NCBI RefSeq assembly: GCF_002858745.1 | Contig: NZ_PJRO01000006.1 | Coordinates: forward strand, 62,001 to 126,000 | From: Mesorhizobium loti | GTDB taxonomy: Bacteria > Pseudomonadota > Alphaproteobacteria > Rhizobiales > Rhizobiaceae | Direction of reading: 5' to 3' | DNA length: 64,000 nt | In this document: positions 9,833 through 18,794 of the stretch, in pieces | Layout of the letters: each line of letters opens with the position of its first letter | Numbering within the stretch: position 1 is the stretch's first letter | The notes under the pieces: generated by a model | The model's database searches: none | Told to the model about the DNA's origin: nothing | What the model saw: the letters and a program-made list of their open reading frames with translations, nothing else | Position numbers and translations under genes: made by a program

Positions 9833-10033
9833 GAAAAACAAAGAAACAGAGCGTGGCTTGTCCGCGGTTTGAAACGTCGCTGCCGAGGCCGACTGCAACA
9901 TTGTTCTGTTCTCGCAGTGCCAGGCGCACGACCATGCCTTCGCCTGTCGTGTGCAGGGCACTGCTTTGCTTTTCCCGGCCGAACCGAAGCGAGACACTTC
10001 GAGCGTTCAATGCAATCGCGCTGGAGGTGAGTG

Positions 10034-10558
10034 ATGACTTTTCGTTTCAAGGATGTTTTCGACAACACGCAAAGTGCGCTTGGCGCCGATGGCAGCCAGG
10101 CGAGCGTAACCTTCCAGGCGCGTTCGCAGCTTGGCGATGGGTTCCGTTCGAACGTGGCGATCCGCCAGTTCAGCGTCGGTGTCGATGAGCCACCAGCGCT
10201 GGCCGGCCAGGACACGGCGCCAAACCCGGTCGAGTACATTCTGGCAGCGCTCGGTTCGTGCCAGGAAATCACCTATCGGCTTTATGCCGATGCGCTTGGC
10301 ATTCCGCTCAACAGCGTGTCGGTGCAATTGAACGGCGATATTGACCTGCGCGGTTTCTTCAATGTCGACCCGCAGGTTCGGCCGGGCTATCAGCGCATCA
10401 GTGCCGAGGTTTTCATCGACAGTCCCGCTTCGGAGGCAGATATCGCCCGGCTCAAGGAAACCGTCGATCGCCACTGCCCGGTGCTCGACATCTTGCGCAA
10501 TCCGACCCCCGTCGAGCTGCAGCTCACCACGAAGGTGCAGCAGGTCGCGGCGGAGTAG
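10034..10558 (+). CDS. OsmC/Ohr-family peroxiredoxin-like protein
   Basis: A 174-residue OsmC-fold protein. Both redox cysteines of the family are present, in LGSCQEITY and in RHCPVLD, so thiol-dependent (hydro)peroxide reduction in the cytosol is plausible. ATG 10034 follows a GGAG at 10023-10026. The next gene is separated by 284 bp that contain a terminator. Whether the protein prefers organic hydroperoxides cannot be read from the sequence. Confidence 0.85.
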   Translation: MTFRFKDVFDNTQSALGADGSQASVTFQARSQLGDGFRSNVAIRQFSVGVDEPPALAGQDTAPNPVEYILAALGSCQEITYRLYADALGIPLNSVSVQLNGDIDLRGFFNVDPQVRPGYQRISAEVFIDSPASEADIARLKETVDRHCPVLDILRNPTPVELQLTTKVQQVAAE

Positions 10559-10687
10559 GGGCACCTAAACTAAGCCAGCGAGCCATCCGGCCTTAGAGCG
10601 CCGCGCGTCCCCTCGGACGGGCTTTCCGAAGGTCGATTCCTGATTTTCGGGCCGATGCGTTGGTCCAGTTTGAAACTTTGTCAGAGT

Positions 10688-10712
10688 CGAACCATTTGGT
10701 TCGGCCTTTTTT
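10688..10712 (+). terminator. Intrinsic terminator downstream of osmC-like gene
   Basis: Stem CGAACC-ATTT-GGTTCG (10688-10703) is followed by GCC and six T residues (10707-10712). It lies 130 bp after the OsmC stop and before the marR-emr promoter. Confidence 0.75.
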
Positions 10713-10810
10713 ATCATGCGCTGCACGCATGCATCTCTGTCAGGATGTCGTCGCTCTCGTGCATGGCTGTCATGCAAATTTGCCGGATCACGTCTTGTGT
10801 GATCGACTTG

Positions 10811-10831
10811 AATAGTGAGCATGCTTATTAT
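10811..10831. promoter_or_regulatory. Candidate MarR operator and promoter of efflux operon
   Basis: An imperfect dyad centred on GCATGC (AATAGTGA-GCATGC-TTATTAT) lies 12-32 bp upstream of the marR ATG. TTGAAT at 10808-10813 and TATTAT at 10826-10831 can serve as -35 and -10, though the spacing is short. No Shine-Dalgarno is visible before ATG 10843, so the transcript may be leaderless or nearly so. Confidence 0.45.
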
Positions 10832-10842
10832 ATCTCACGCTC

Positions 10843-11337
10843 ATGACTTCAAACACGGAACATACGCTTGGTTTCCTGGTCCACACGGTGGGCCGGCTCT
10901 TGCGCAAGCGGCTTGAGCAGATGGCGATCGATACGCATCTTTCTGCCGCCCAATGGCGGCTGCTGTTCTGGGTCGCCAAGGAAGAAGGCACAACGCAGGC
11001 CCGTATCGCCGAGTTTCTGGAAATCGAGCCCATTAGCGTTTCTCGCATGCTCGATCGCATGGAGCAGGGCGGTTGGGTCGAACGCCGGACTGATGTCAAC
11101 GATCGCCGCGTGCGCGCGATCTTTCTGACCGATCTAGGGCGGGAAGCCTTTGTCTATGTGAAGAGCTTTGTCGGTGAGGTCACCGAAGAGGCGTTCGCTG
11201 GCATATCGAAGGCCGACCAGAAGATCATCATGCAGGGGCTCGAGAGGGTCATCGAGAACCTGAACAGCAACATAACGTCCTCCCAGGATGTTGAAGATGG
11301 CACCGAAGCCAAGACCTTAGAAAGTGCACCCCAATGA
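10843..11337 (+). CDS. MarR-family repressor of efflux operon
   Basis: A 164-residue MarR regulator. The winged helix is visible as AEFLEIEPISVSRMLDRMEQGGWVERR followed by the DxRxxR-type wing (NDRRVRAIFLT). The ATGA overlap with the next gene shows operon membership with the HlyD and DHA2 transporter genes, the classic emrRAB arrangement. It is therefore likely to be the drug-responsive repressor of this operon. The ligand is unknown. Confidence 0.88.
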   Translation: MTSNTEHTLGFLVHTVGRLLRKRLEQMAIDTHLSAAQWRLLFWVAKEEGTTQARIAEFLEIEPISVSRMLDRMEQGGWVERRTDVNDRRVRAIFLTDLGREAFVYVKSFVGEVTEEAFAGISKADQKIIMQGLERVIENLNSNITSSQDVEDGTEAKTLESAPQ

Positions 11338-12515
11338 ACGCCGTGTCCAAGATCGATGAGAAAGATGCTGCCAAGCTCGATATGGAACAGCCGACGCCGG
11401 CTGCCCAGCCAGCTATAGCAGCGCCGCCTCCGGTGGAAACGCTTGCGGTGCCGCAAAAGAAGAAATCCCGTGGCGTGCGCTTTTTCCTGATGGTTTCGGT
11501 GCCGCTGGTCCTGGTCGCTGCCGGTGGCTACTACTGGGTGACCGGGGGTCGCTACGAAGAGACCGAAAACGCCAATCTGCAGCAGGCAACGCTTTCGATC
11601 GCCGCGAATGTTCCGGGCCGCATCGTCGAAGTGAATGTCGCCGACAACAAGCCGGTGAAGAAGGGTGACGTACTGTTCGCCGTCGATCCCGAGCCTTACA
11701 AGATCGCTCTTGCGCAGGCCGATGCCGCGGTTGCCAATGCACGGCTCGGTGTCGAGCAGTTGCGTTCCGCGTACAGGCAGGCCCAGGCCAAGGAGTTGTC
11801 GGCATCGAGCGAGGTCACCTATGCGCGGTCACAAAATGACCGCGCCGTTGATCTGGTGAAGAAGGGTATCAACCCGCAATCCACGCTCGACCAGACCCGC
11901 AACGATCTCGACAAGGCCAAGCAGGACCTTTCCGTCGCGGTGCAGGGTATCGACAGTGCCAAGGCTGCCCTTGATGGCAATCCCGACATCGTCACCGACC
12001 GGCATCCGACGGTGCTGGCGGCGCTTGCCGCGCGCGACAAGGCCGCTTTCGACCTTTCCCAGGCGACCGTAAGGGCGCCGGACGATGGCGTCGCCTACAA
12101 GGCCGCGTCCTTCCGTGTCGGCCAGTATGTCGGCGTCGGCACGCCGCTGTTTGCGCTGGTCGAGACCGGCGACACCTGGGTTGATGCCAACTTCAAGGAA
12201 ACGCAGCTGACGCGCATGAAACCAGGCCAGAAGGCCGAGATCGTGCTCGACACCTATCCGGACAAGACCTTCGAGGCGACCGTCCAGGCGATCGGTGCCG
12301 GCACCGGCGCGCAGTTCTCGCTGCTGCCGGCCCAGAACGCCACCGGTAACTGGGTCAAGGTCACGCAGCGTATCCCGGTGCGCCTGCAAATCGATGACAC
12401 GGACGCTGAGCTCGCGCTGCGCGCCGGAATGAGCGCCTCTGTCACCGTTGACACCGGTGTTTCTCGTGGCTTCGGCGGCCTGTTCGGCAACGCCTTCGCG
12501 GGCGAGGCCAAGTAA
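11334..12515 (+). CDS. EmrA-like membrane fusion protein (HlyD family)
   Basis: A 393-residue periplasmic adaptor. It has a Pro-rich cytoplasmic N-terminus, one membrane anchor at about residues 44-65, a biotinyl-lipoyl half-motif (ANVPGRIVEVNVADNKPVKKGDVLF), a coiled-coil hairpin around residues 115-210 and a beta-barrel domain (VETGDTWVDANFKETQLTRM). With the DHA2 permease downstream it should form an EmrAB-type tripartite efflux pump. The start overlaps the marR stop by 4 bp. Confidence 0.9.
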   Translation: MNAVSKIDEKDAAKLDMEQPTPAAQPAIAAPPPVETLAVPQKKKSRGVRFFLMVSVPLVLVAAGGYYWVTGGRYEETENANLQQATLSIAANVPGRIVEVNVADNKPVKKGDVLFAVDPEPYKIALAQADAAVANARLGVEQLRSAYRQAQAKELSASSEVTYARSQNDRAVDLVKKGINPQSTLDQTRNDLDKAKQDLSVAVQGIDSAKAALDGNPDIVTDRHPTVLAALAARDKAAFDLSQATVRAPDDGVAYKAASFRVGQYVGVGTPLFALVETGDTWVDANFKETQLTRMKPGQKAEIVLDTYPDKTFEATVQAIGAGTGAQFSLLPAQNATGNWVKVTQRIPVRLQIDDTDAELALRAGMSASVTVDTGVSRGFGGLFGNAFAGEAK

Positions 12516-12653
12516 GCCGGCTCATTGGAGCCTGAGCGCAGTTTGACGAGGAGGATCGGTTTGCCGGCGGGCCGGCGTGGCGGGTGATGCAGGTTGAGGC
12601 GACGCAAATGCGTTGTTCAGCCCCAGCATTTTCCGCGATGACCCGCAAAAGAG

Positions 12654-12746
12654 TTTCCGGGCGGCAGGCACTGCGAAGCGGGCGCCGGCTGTCATCCCCC
12701 CAAACGGCTGGCATCGTCCCGAATTGGATCGCCTGCCGCCCGGAAA
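12654..12746 (+). other. Structured spacer between emrA-like and emrB-like genes
   Basis: A perfect 16-bp inverted repeat (TTTCCGGGCGGCAGGC at 12654-12669, its complement at 12731-12746) encloses a second 9-bp stem (12684-12692 with 12704-12712, two G-U pairs). No T-tract follows, so it does not look like a terminator. The gap between the two transporter genes is 273 bp, unusually long for partners made in stoichiometry. The rest of the gap shows no gene. Confidence 0.6.
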
Positions 12747-12788
12747 GCCTTCAAAGCAGCCGATCATTCCGTACTGGACGATATTGCC

Positions 12789-14321
12789 ATGAGTGCAGAT
12801 CAAAGCTTTCGCGAAGTCCCGAACCGTGGGCTGGCCACCGTTGCCATCATGGCAGCGACGGTGATGCAGGTGCTCGACACCACGATCGCCAATGTTGCGC
12901 TGCCTTCCATGTCGGGCGACCTCGGTGCTTCGCCCGACACCATCAACTGGGTGCTGACTTCCTACATCGTCGCCGCGGCCATCGTCACGCCGATGACAGG
13001 CTGGCTGTCTGACAAGTTCGGACGCAAAGAACTGTTCCTCGGCTCGGTGGTCGGTTTCGTCGCCTTTTCGCTTCTGTGCGGGATCGCCTGGAGCCTGGAG
13101 ACGATGGTGCTGTTCCGCCTCTTGCAAGGCGTGTTCGGCGCGTCCATCGTGCCGCTGTCGCAGCTCTTCCTGATGGACATCAATCCCAAGGAACGGCGCG
13201 GGCAGGCGATGGCGATTTGGGGGGCCGGTATCATGGTTGGCCCCGTGGTCGGTCCGACCCTGGGCGGCTGGCTCACCGACAGCTACAACTGGCGCTGGGT
13301 CTTCCTGATTAACCTGCCGGTCGGCATAGTCGCCTTCCTCGGTATGGCCGCCTTTCTCCCCAGCATTCCGAAGCGCTTGCGCGGCTTCGATTTCTTCGGC
13401 TTCGCTATGCTGTCGCTTGGCGTCGGCGCGCTGCAGCTGATGCTCGACCGCGGCCCGGACGCCGACTGGTTCTCCTCGACGGAAATCTGGATTGAGACGG
13501 GCCTGGCGTTGATCGGCTTCTGGGTGTTCATCGTCCACACCATCAGCTCAGAGCGGCCATTCATCGATGCCAAGATCTTCCGCGACCGCAATTTCGCGGC
13601 GGCACTGGTGTTCATCTTCATTATCGGCGTCATCCTGCTCGCTGGCATGGCGCTGCTGCCACCGATGCTGGCGGCCATTTTCGGTTATCCGACGGTAACG
13701 ACGGGCATGGTGATGGCGCCACGCGGCGTTGGCACGATGATCTCGATGCTGGCGGTCGGGCGTCTGATGAAAATGGTCGATCCCAAGCGGCTGATCTTCA
13801 TCGGGATGCTGCTTACCGCCTATTCGTTTTACATGATGTCCAACTTCACGCCTCAGATGGATGCGTGGCCGATCGTGACGTCCGGCATCGTGCAGGGACT
13901 GGGGCTCGGTCTGGTGTTCGTGCCGATCTCGACCATGGCGTTTTCGACGCTCAATCCGGCCAATCTGCCGGACGCGACATCGTTGTTCACGCTGGTGCGC
14001 AACATCGGCTCGTCGATTGGCATCTCGGCATTCACGGCGGTACTGACGCAGAACACGCAGATCAATCACATTGAGCTGTCGGCCTTCATCAATCCGTTCA
14101 ATCCGAATTTATGGCTGGCCAATCCTTCAGCCGCGATGGGCGACCGTACCGCGCTGTCGCAGGTTGACGGACTGGTCAACATCCAGGCGCAGATGATCTC
14201 CTACGTCTCGGACTTCAAGCTGATGGCGATCGTCACAGCATGCGCCATTCCGCTGCTGCTGCTGCTGAGGTCGCCCAAGCAGGCGCCAGCAGGCGGCGCG
14301 CCGGCGGTGCATATGGAGTGA
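12789..14321 (+). CDS. EmrB-like DHA2-family drug:H+ antiporter
   Basis: A 510-residue inner-membrane permease with about 14 transmembrane segments, as in the DHA2 family. Visible motifs are VLDTTIANVALP (motif D1), GWLSDKFGRKELF (motif A) and RWVFLINLPVG. It pairs with the EmrA-like adaptor upstream and is controlled by the MarR gene at the head of the operon. The substrate range is unknown. Confidence 0.92.
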   Translation: MSADQSFREVPNRGLATVAIMAATVMQVLDTTIANVALPSMSGDLGASPDTINWVLTSYIVAAAIVTPMTGWLSDKFGRKELFLGSVVGFVAFSLLCGIAWSLETMVLFRLLQGVFGASIVPLSQLFLMDINPKERRGQAMAIWGAGIMVGPVVGPTLGGWLTDSYNWRWVFLINLPVGIVAFLGMAAFLPSIPKRLRGFDFFGFAMLSLGVGALQLMLDRGPDADWFSSTEIWIETGLALIGFWVFIVHTISSERPFIDAKIFRDRNFAAALVFIFIIGVILLAGMALLPPMLAAIFGYPTVTTGMVMAPRGVGTMISMLAVGRLMKMVDPKRLIFIGMLLTAYSFYMMSNFTPQMDAWPIVTSGIVQGLGLGLVFVPISTMAFSTLNPANLPDATSLFTLVRNIGSSIGISAFTAVLTQNTQINHIELSAFINPFNPNLWLANPSAAMGDRTALSQVDGLVNIQAQMISYVSDFKLMAIVTACAIPLLLLLRSPKQAPAGGAPAVHME

Positions 14322-14334
14322 GTGAGATAGAGAG

Positions 14335-14438
14335 TAGCGAATAGTGAGTAGGGCGGTTTTGCTCACTACTCACTACTCACTACTCACTACTCACTACTCA
14401 CTACTCACTACTCACTACTCACTACTCACTATTCGCTA
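14335..14438. repeat. Ten-copy CTCACTA array inside a large inverted repeat
   Basis: Ten perfect tandem copies of the heptamer CTCACTA occupy 14362-14431. The array is flanked by a perfect 17-bp inverted repeat (14335-14351 and 14422-14438, core TAGCGAATAGTGAGTAG); the right arm overlaps the last repeat copy. It lies between the convergent DHA2 and CAP-domain genes. It may serve as a bidirectional terminator or simply be a variable-number repeat. Confidence 0.9.
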
Positions 14439-14448
14439 TTCACTTTAA

Positions 14449-14994
14449 CTATTTCCCCAACACCAGCGCCCAGTAGCGCCAATCCGGCCGCTTGGCGTCT
14501 GCCACATAGGCGAGGCCGAAGCGTGTGAAGCGCGGGTCGAGCATGTTGCGGCGATGCGGCGGCGAATTCATCCACATGTCGAAGAGACGCGTCAGGTCCA
14601 TGCGTCCTTGCGCGATATTTTCGGCAGCGGCCCCTTCGATACCATTGTCGGACACGCGCGACGCGAAATCCTTGCCCCAGCCGGTGGTGTGTTCCATGCG
14701 CCCGGCGCCGGCCATGTTGCGCGCCTGCTGCAGCGCTGCCTGCTCCAGTTGCGAATCCGGTGTCATGGCTGACAACCCAGCACCGGAGCGGATCTTTGCA
14801 ACCAGCCCGGAAGCAGCCGACGAAGCACCACCGCCTTCGCCCGTCGTACGCATCGTGCCGCAGCCTGCGAGCGCAACGAGCAGTCCGCCACCGGCGAGTG
14901 CGAAGAAGGCCCGGCGATGAGGTCGGGGGGCGGAATTGGCGGACTGTGCAAGAGCGGATGAGGAGAGCATCCAGCTTCCCATAAGAGTGATCAT
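14449..14994 (-). CDS. CAP/SCP-domain lipoprotein
   Basis: A 181-residue exported protein. The N-terminal region has two hydrophobic stretches; the second (RRAFFALAGGGLLVALAGC) ends in a lipobox, so it is probably a lipoprotein, possibly Tat-type because of the twin arginines. The C-terminal half is a cysteine-rich secretory/PR-1 (CAP) domain, with the HTTGWGKDF, AENIAQG and MWMNSPPHRRNML motifs of bacterial CAP proteins. The start is uncertain: ATG 14994 is used, and ATG 14982 or 15054 are possible. Function is unknown; bacterial CAP proteins are thought to act in the envelope. Confidence 0.8.
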   Translation of the reverse strand: MITLMGSWMLSSSALAQSANSAPRPHRRAFFALAGGGLLVALAGCGTMRTTGEGGGASSAASGLVAKIRSGAGLSAMTPDSQLEQAALQQARNMAGAGRMEHTTGWGKDFASRVSDNGIEGAAAENIAQGRMDLTRLFDMWMNSPPHRRNMLDPRFTRFGLAYVADAKRPDWRYWALVLGK

Positions 14995-15165
14995 GGCTTT
15001 TAGCGGGCAGAGCGTATCGGGCCTCAACAATGTGTGATGGCGAAGGCGCGACAAATTGGCCGAAAACTGCTAGCCTCCAAACGTTCGTTGAGTGGCAGCC
15101 ATGGGTGGCCATCTGGGTCTTCTTGACCAGGCGATGACCGCCCTCCAACTCCCGGGAGGAAGGTA

Positions 15166-15984
15166 ATGGCCGGTTTTCACGTCATGGCAGGTGCGCATGG
15201 GCTCGAACTGCCCACGGTGCGCCGCATCACCATCTCGGATCTTTTCGATGCGCTGAAGCGCGGCGCCGAGGATTTCTGGGCCAAGCCTTCGCACTACGTC
15301 TTTCTTGGCCTGATCTATCCGATCGTCGGCCTGATCCTGACGCAATGGTCGTCCGGCTCGAACGCCATCCAGCTTATCTATCCGTTGATGACCGGCTTTG
15401 CATTGGTCGGCCCGTTCGCGGCGATCGGCCTCTATGAGATGTCTCGGCGGCGCGAGCGCGGCATGGACACATCCTGGAAGCGTGCGCTGGATGTACGCCA
15501 TTCGCCGGCGCTGCCGTCCATCGCGGTCATCGGCATCATGCTGATGGCGATCTTCCTGCTCTGGCTGTTCACGGCACAGTCGATCTATATGGCCTATTTC
15601 GGTGACCAGCCGCCGGCATCGATGGGAACCTTCATCCGCGACGTGCTGACCACCGGGCAGGGCCTCGGGCTGATCCTGTGGGGCAATGTCACCGGCTTCC
15701 TTTTCGCGCTGGTGGTGTTGGCCACGACGGTGATCGCTTTCCCGCTGCTGCTGGATCGCGATGTCGGCGTGGTTTCGGCCATTGAAACCTCGGTGCGCGC
15801 CGTCGTGATGAACCCGGTGCCGATGCTGGCATGGGGTCTGATCGTGGCCATGCTTCTGGTGATCGGCTCGATCCCGCTCTTCGCCGGTCTTGCCATCGTC
15901 ATGCCGATCCTTGGCCATGCCACCTGGCATCTCTACCGCAAGGTGGTGGAGCCGGAAGCAAAGGCCGACCGGCGGCCGATGTAG
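15166..15984 (+). CDS. DUF2189 integral membrane protein
   Basis: A 272-residue membrane protein with about six hydrophobic helices. It matches the DUF2189 pattern: an N-terminal soluble LPTVRRITISDLFDALKRGAEDF segment followed by paired helices and the internal GFALVGPFAAIGLYEMSRRRERG motif. A strong GGAGGAAGG site precedes ATG 15166. The family has no assigned function. The gene is alone between a minus-strand CAP gene and a minus-strand LysE gene. Confidence 0.78.
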   Translation: MAGFHVMAGAHGLELPTVRRITISDLFDALKRGAEDFWAKPSHYVFLGLIYPIVGLILTQWSSGSNAIQLIYPLMTGFALVGPFAAIGLYEMSRRRERGMDTSWKRALDVRHSPALPSIAVIGIMLMAIFLLWLFTAQSIYMAYFGDQPPASMGTFIRDVLTTGQGLGLILWGNVTGFLFALVVLATTVIAFPLLLDRDVGVVSAIETSVRAVVMNPVPMLAWGLIVAMLLVIGSIPLFAGLAIVMPILGHATWHLYRKVVEPEAKADRRPM

Positions 15985-16013
15985 GCCGTTTCCCGGCCGC
16001 GGGTTTTGAAAAT

Positions 16014-16646
16014 TCAGCGCTGGCTTTCGGTTGCCATCCGGACAGCCAGCGCTGCCAGCACTGTTCCCATAAGCCAGCGCTGAACGAGCATCCACAGCGG
16101 ACGACCGGCCAGGAACACCGCGATCGAGCCAGCTGTTACAGCAATGATGGCATTGACCGACAGGCTGATCGTGATCTGGGTTACACCCAGCACCAGAAGC
16201 TGTGACAACACCTGGCCTTTTTCCGGGTCGATGAACTGCGGCAGCAGCGACAGATAGAGCACCGCGACCTTTGGGTTCAAAAGGTTGGTCATCAGCCCCA
16301 TCATGAACAGCTTGCGCGGCCGGTCCCGTGGCAGTTCGCTCACCTGGAAGGGCGAGCGTCCGCCGGGCTTGAGGGCTTGCCAAGCGAGATAGAGCAGGTA
16401 GAGCGCACCGGCCAACCGCAAGACATCATAGGCATAAGGCACGGCAAGCAGCAGCGCGGTGATGCCGAAGGCGGCAGAGAACACATAAAACAGGAAGCCG
16501 ACAGCGACGCCGCCGAGCGAGATCAACCCCGCCTTCGGCCCTTGTGAGAGCGAGCGCGAGATCAGGTAGACCATGTTCGGTCCGGGCGTCAGCACCATGC
16601 CGAGGCAGATCAATGCGAAAGCGATATGATTGGCGGTATCGGGCAC
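16014..16646 (-). CDS. LysE/RhtB-family amino-acid exporter
   Basis: A 210-residue inner-membrane exporter with six predicted helices. The family signature GMVLTPGPNMVYLISRS is near the N-terminus and MGLMTNLLNPKVAVLYLSLLPQF lies mid-protein. I chose GTG 16646 because it gives the typical family N-terminus, although the open frame continues upstream. LysE members export amino acids or homoserine-type compounds; the substrate is unknown here. Confidence 0.87.
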   Translation of the reverse strand: MPDTANHIAFALICLGMVLTPGPNMVYLISRSLSQGPKAGLISLGGVAVGFLFYVFSAAFGITALLLAVPYAYDVLRLAGALYLLYLAWQALKPGGRSPFQVSELPRDRPRKLFMMGLMTNLLNPKVAVLYLSLLPQFIDPEKGQVLSQLLVLGVTQITISLSVNAIIAVTAGSIAVFLAGRPLWMLVQRWLMGTVLAALAVRMATESQR

Positions 16647-16890
16647 GGCTGTCCCCCAGGAGAAGCGCCGATCTGGCGGCGCTGGCGGAAATTGCATCTT
16701 TGCCGTGTGTGTCGCAAGGGCATGTCCCGTCGGTTGATTGCGCCAGCGCGGACTTCTGCTTATGGCCACTGCCGGTTGCGGCAAAAGCTGGTGACAGGCG
16801 GGAAGGCTTCGGCTAATTCGGGCCATCCCGGCGGTGTTTGGCACCTGCTCAAAGCCGGAGATCCAACCGCGGCCTTTTCCCTGGGATGCC

Positions 16891-17751
16891 ATGACGGACC
16901 TTTTTGAGACGATCGAGACGTTGACCGCCGTATCAGGCCGTTATGACGCGCTTCTGTGCGACGTCTGGGGCGTGGTCCACAATGGCGAGACGCATTTTCC
17001 TGCCGCCGCTGCCGCGTTGGCTGAAGCGCGCAAGGCTGGTGTTGCGGTTGTGCTGATTACCAACTCGCCGCGCCGCAGCGCCGATGTGATCGCGCAGATG
17101 CGCCTGATCGGCGTGCCGGACGGCACGTTCGACAGGGTCGTCAGCTCCGGCGATGTCACGCGCGATCTGATCGCGGAGGGGCCACGCAAGGTGTTCCACC
17201 TTGGTCCGGACCGCGACATGAGCATCTATGACGGGTTGGGTGTGGAAATCTCTGAAGAGTTCGAGGCGCAGGTCGTCGTCTGCACCGGTCTGTTCGATGA
17301 CGAGGCCGAGACGCCGGAAGACTATGCAGAGATGCTGACCAGGTTGCGTGCCCGCAACCTGCCGTTCATTTGTGCAAATCCCGATATCATCGTCGAGCGC
17401 GGCGAAAGGCTGATCTGGTGCGCCGGTGCGCTTGCCCGCGACTATGCACAACTTGGCGGCCGCACGTTGATCGCCGGCAAGCCGTACGCGCCGATCTATG
17501 CGGCGGCGATGAAAGCGGCTGCGGAAGTGCTCGGCCGTGATGTCCCCCGCAGCCGCGCACTCGCCATCGGCGACGGCATGATGACAGACGTCAAGGGCGG
17601 CGCCGACAACGGGTTCGACGTGCTTTACATTTCCGGTGGCATCCACGCACGCGACTATGGCGATCCGCTACGGCCTGACCCGGCCAGGCTTGCCGCTTTC
17701 CTCGAAAAGCATGGCTATCGGCCGGTTGCCGTCATGCCGCGGCTGAAATAA
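16891..17751 (+). CDS. HAD-superfamily class IIA hydrolase (TIGR01459-like)
   Basis: A 286-residue HAD phosphatase. Motif I is LLCDVWGVVHNG, with the nucleophile Asp and the unusual DxWG form of this subgroup. The C2 cap of NagD-like enzymes follows, and motif IV is AIGDGMMTDVKGG. It lies 10 bp upstream of ribF, an arrangement conserved in alphaproteobacteria, so a link to flavin metabolism is tempting but unproven. ATG 16891 is the family-typical start. Confidence 0.85.
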   Translation: MTDLFETIETLTAVSGRYDALLCDVWGVVHNGETHFPAAAAALAEARKAGVAVVLITNSPRRSADVIAQMRLIGVPDGTFDRVVSSGDVTRDLIAEGPRKVFHLGPDRDMSIYDGLGVEISEEFEAQVVVCTGLFDDEAETPEDYAEMLTRLRARNLPFICANPDIIVERGERLIWCAGALARDYAQLGGRTLIAGKPYAPIYAAAMKAAAEVLGRDVPRSRALAIGDGMMTDVKGGADNGFDVLYISGGIHARDYGDPLRPDPARLAAFLEKHGYRPVAVMPRLK

Positions 17752-17761
17752 GGAAGCCGGC

Positions 17762-18745
17762 ATGGACAAGCCGTTCGAGCGTATTTTGGGCGACACGGTG
17801 CTGCCGTCGCGTCTACGAGGCGGCGTGGTGGCGATCGGCAATTTCGACGGCGTGCATCGTGGCCATCAGGCCGTGCTGGAGCGGGCGCTCGACGAAGCAC
17901 GCCGGCGCGATGTGCCGGCACTGGTGTTGACCTTCGAACCACATCCGCGCACGGTCTTTCGGCCCGATGTGCCGCTATTCGTGCTGACCCCGCCGCCGGT
18001 GAAAGCCAGACTCCTGTCCGATTTTGGCTTCGATGCAGTGATTGAACAGGAATTCACGCGCGAATTCGCGCAACGTTCGGCGGAATCCTTCATCACCGAT
18101 ATCCTCGAGCACAATCTTGGAATCTCCTGCGCTGTCACCGGTTTCGACTTTCATTTCGGCAAGGATCGGCAGGGCGGCCCCGCCTTTCTCACCGAAGCGG
18201 GCAGGCGCCACGGCTTTGGCGTTGTGCAGGTCGAGGCGTTCTGCGACGAAGGCACCGAGGTCATCTCCTCCAGCCGGATTCGAGCTTTGCTGACGGAAGG
18301 CAAGCCGGAAGAAGCCGCTGGCCTGCTAGGCTACCGCTTCACGGTCGAAAGCGAAGTGATCGGCGGTCAGCAGCTTGGCCGCACGCTCGGCTTTCCGACG
18401 GCGAACATGAGGCTTTCGCCGCAAACAGTTCTGAAGGAAGGCATTTATGCTGTTCGTTTCCGTCGACAGGACGGTTCGATCCACGATGGCGTGGCGAGTT
18501 TCGGCCGCCGCCCGACGGTGGACGACAACGGCGCGCCGTTGCTTGAAACCTTCCTGTTCGATTTCTCGGGCAGTCTTTATGGTGAAGCCTGCGAGGTCTC
18601 GTTCTTTGCCTACCTGCGCGGCGAGGTGAAGTTCGAAGGCCTCGATCCGCTCGTTGCCCAGATGAAGCGTGACGAAGCGGAGGCAAGGGCGATTTTGGCG
18701 GGTGTCAGGCCGCTATCGGCCCTCGACGCAAAGATTACGTTCTAG
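17762..18745 (+). CDS. ribF: Bifunctional riboflavin kinase / FAD synthetase
   Basis: A 327-residue enzyme that makes FMN and FAD from riboflavin and ATP. The N-terminal adenylyltransferase has GNFDGVHRGHQ and the later SSSRIR-type motif; the C-terminal riboflavin kinase has GRTLGFPTANM. The length is normal. It is co-transcribed with the HAD gene upstream. Its TAG stop lies within the left arm of a 20-bp hairpin. Confidence 0.95.
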   Translation: MDKPFERILGDTVLPSRLRGGVVAIGNFDGVHRGHQAVLERALDEARRRDVPALVLTFEPHPRTVFRPDVPLFVLTPPPVKARLLSDFGFDAVIEQEFTREFAQRSAESFITDILEHNLGISCAVTGFDFHFGKDRQGGPAFLTEAGRRHGFGVVQVEAFCDEGTEVISSSRIRALLTEGKPEEAAGLLGYRFTVESEVIGGQQLGRTLGFPTANMRLSPQTVLKEGIYAVRFRRQDGSIHDGVASFGRRPTVDDNGAPLLETFLFDFSGSLYGEACEVSFFAYLRGEVKFEGLDPLVAQMKRDEAEARAILAGVRPLSALDAKITF

Positions 18746-18783
18746 AACGTGGCGCATCCATGCGGACGCGCAACGTTCTAGAA
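18740..18783. terminator. Hairpin between convergent ribF and HdeD-like genes
   Basis: Arms 18740-18759 and 18764-18783 form 18 of 20 pairs around a 4-nt loop, and the arms start with TTCTAGAACGT. There is no strong T-tract on either side. Its placement between convergent genes suggests a bidirectional terminator. Confidence 0.5.
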
Positions 18784-18794
18784 TCGATATCGGG

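Noticed and set aside
12654..12746. Intrinsic terminator between the emrA-like and emrB-like genes.
   Set aside because: The stem is strong but the loop is long and no T-tract follows, so it was listed as a structured spacer instead.
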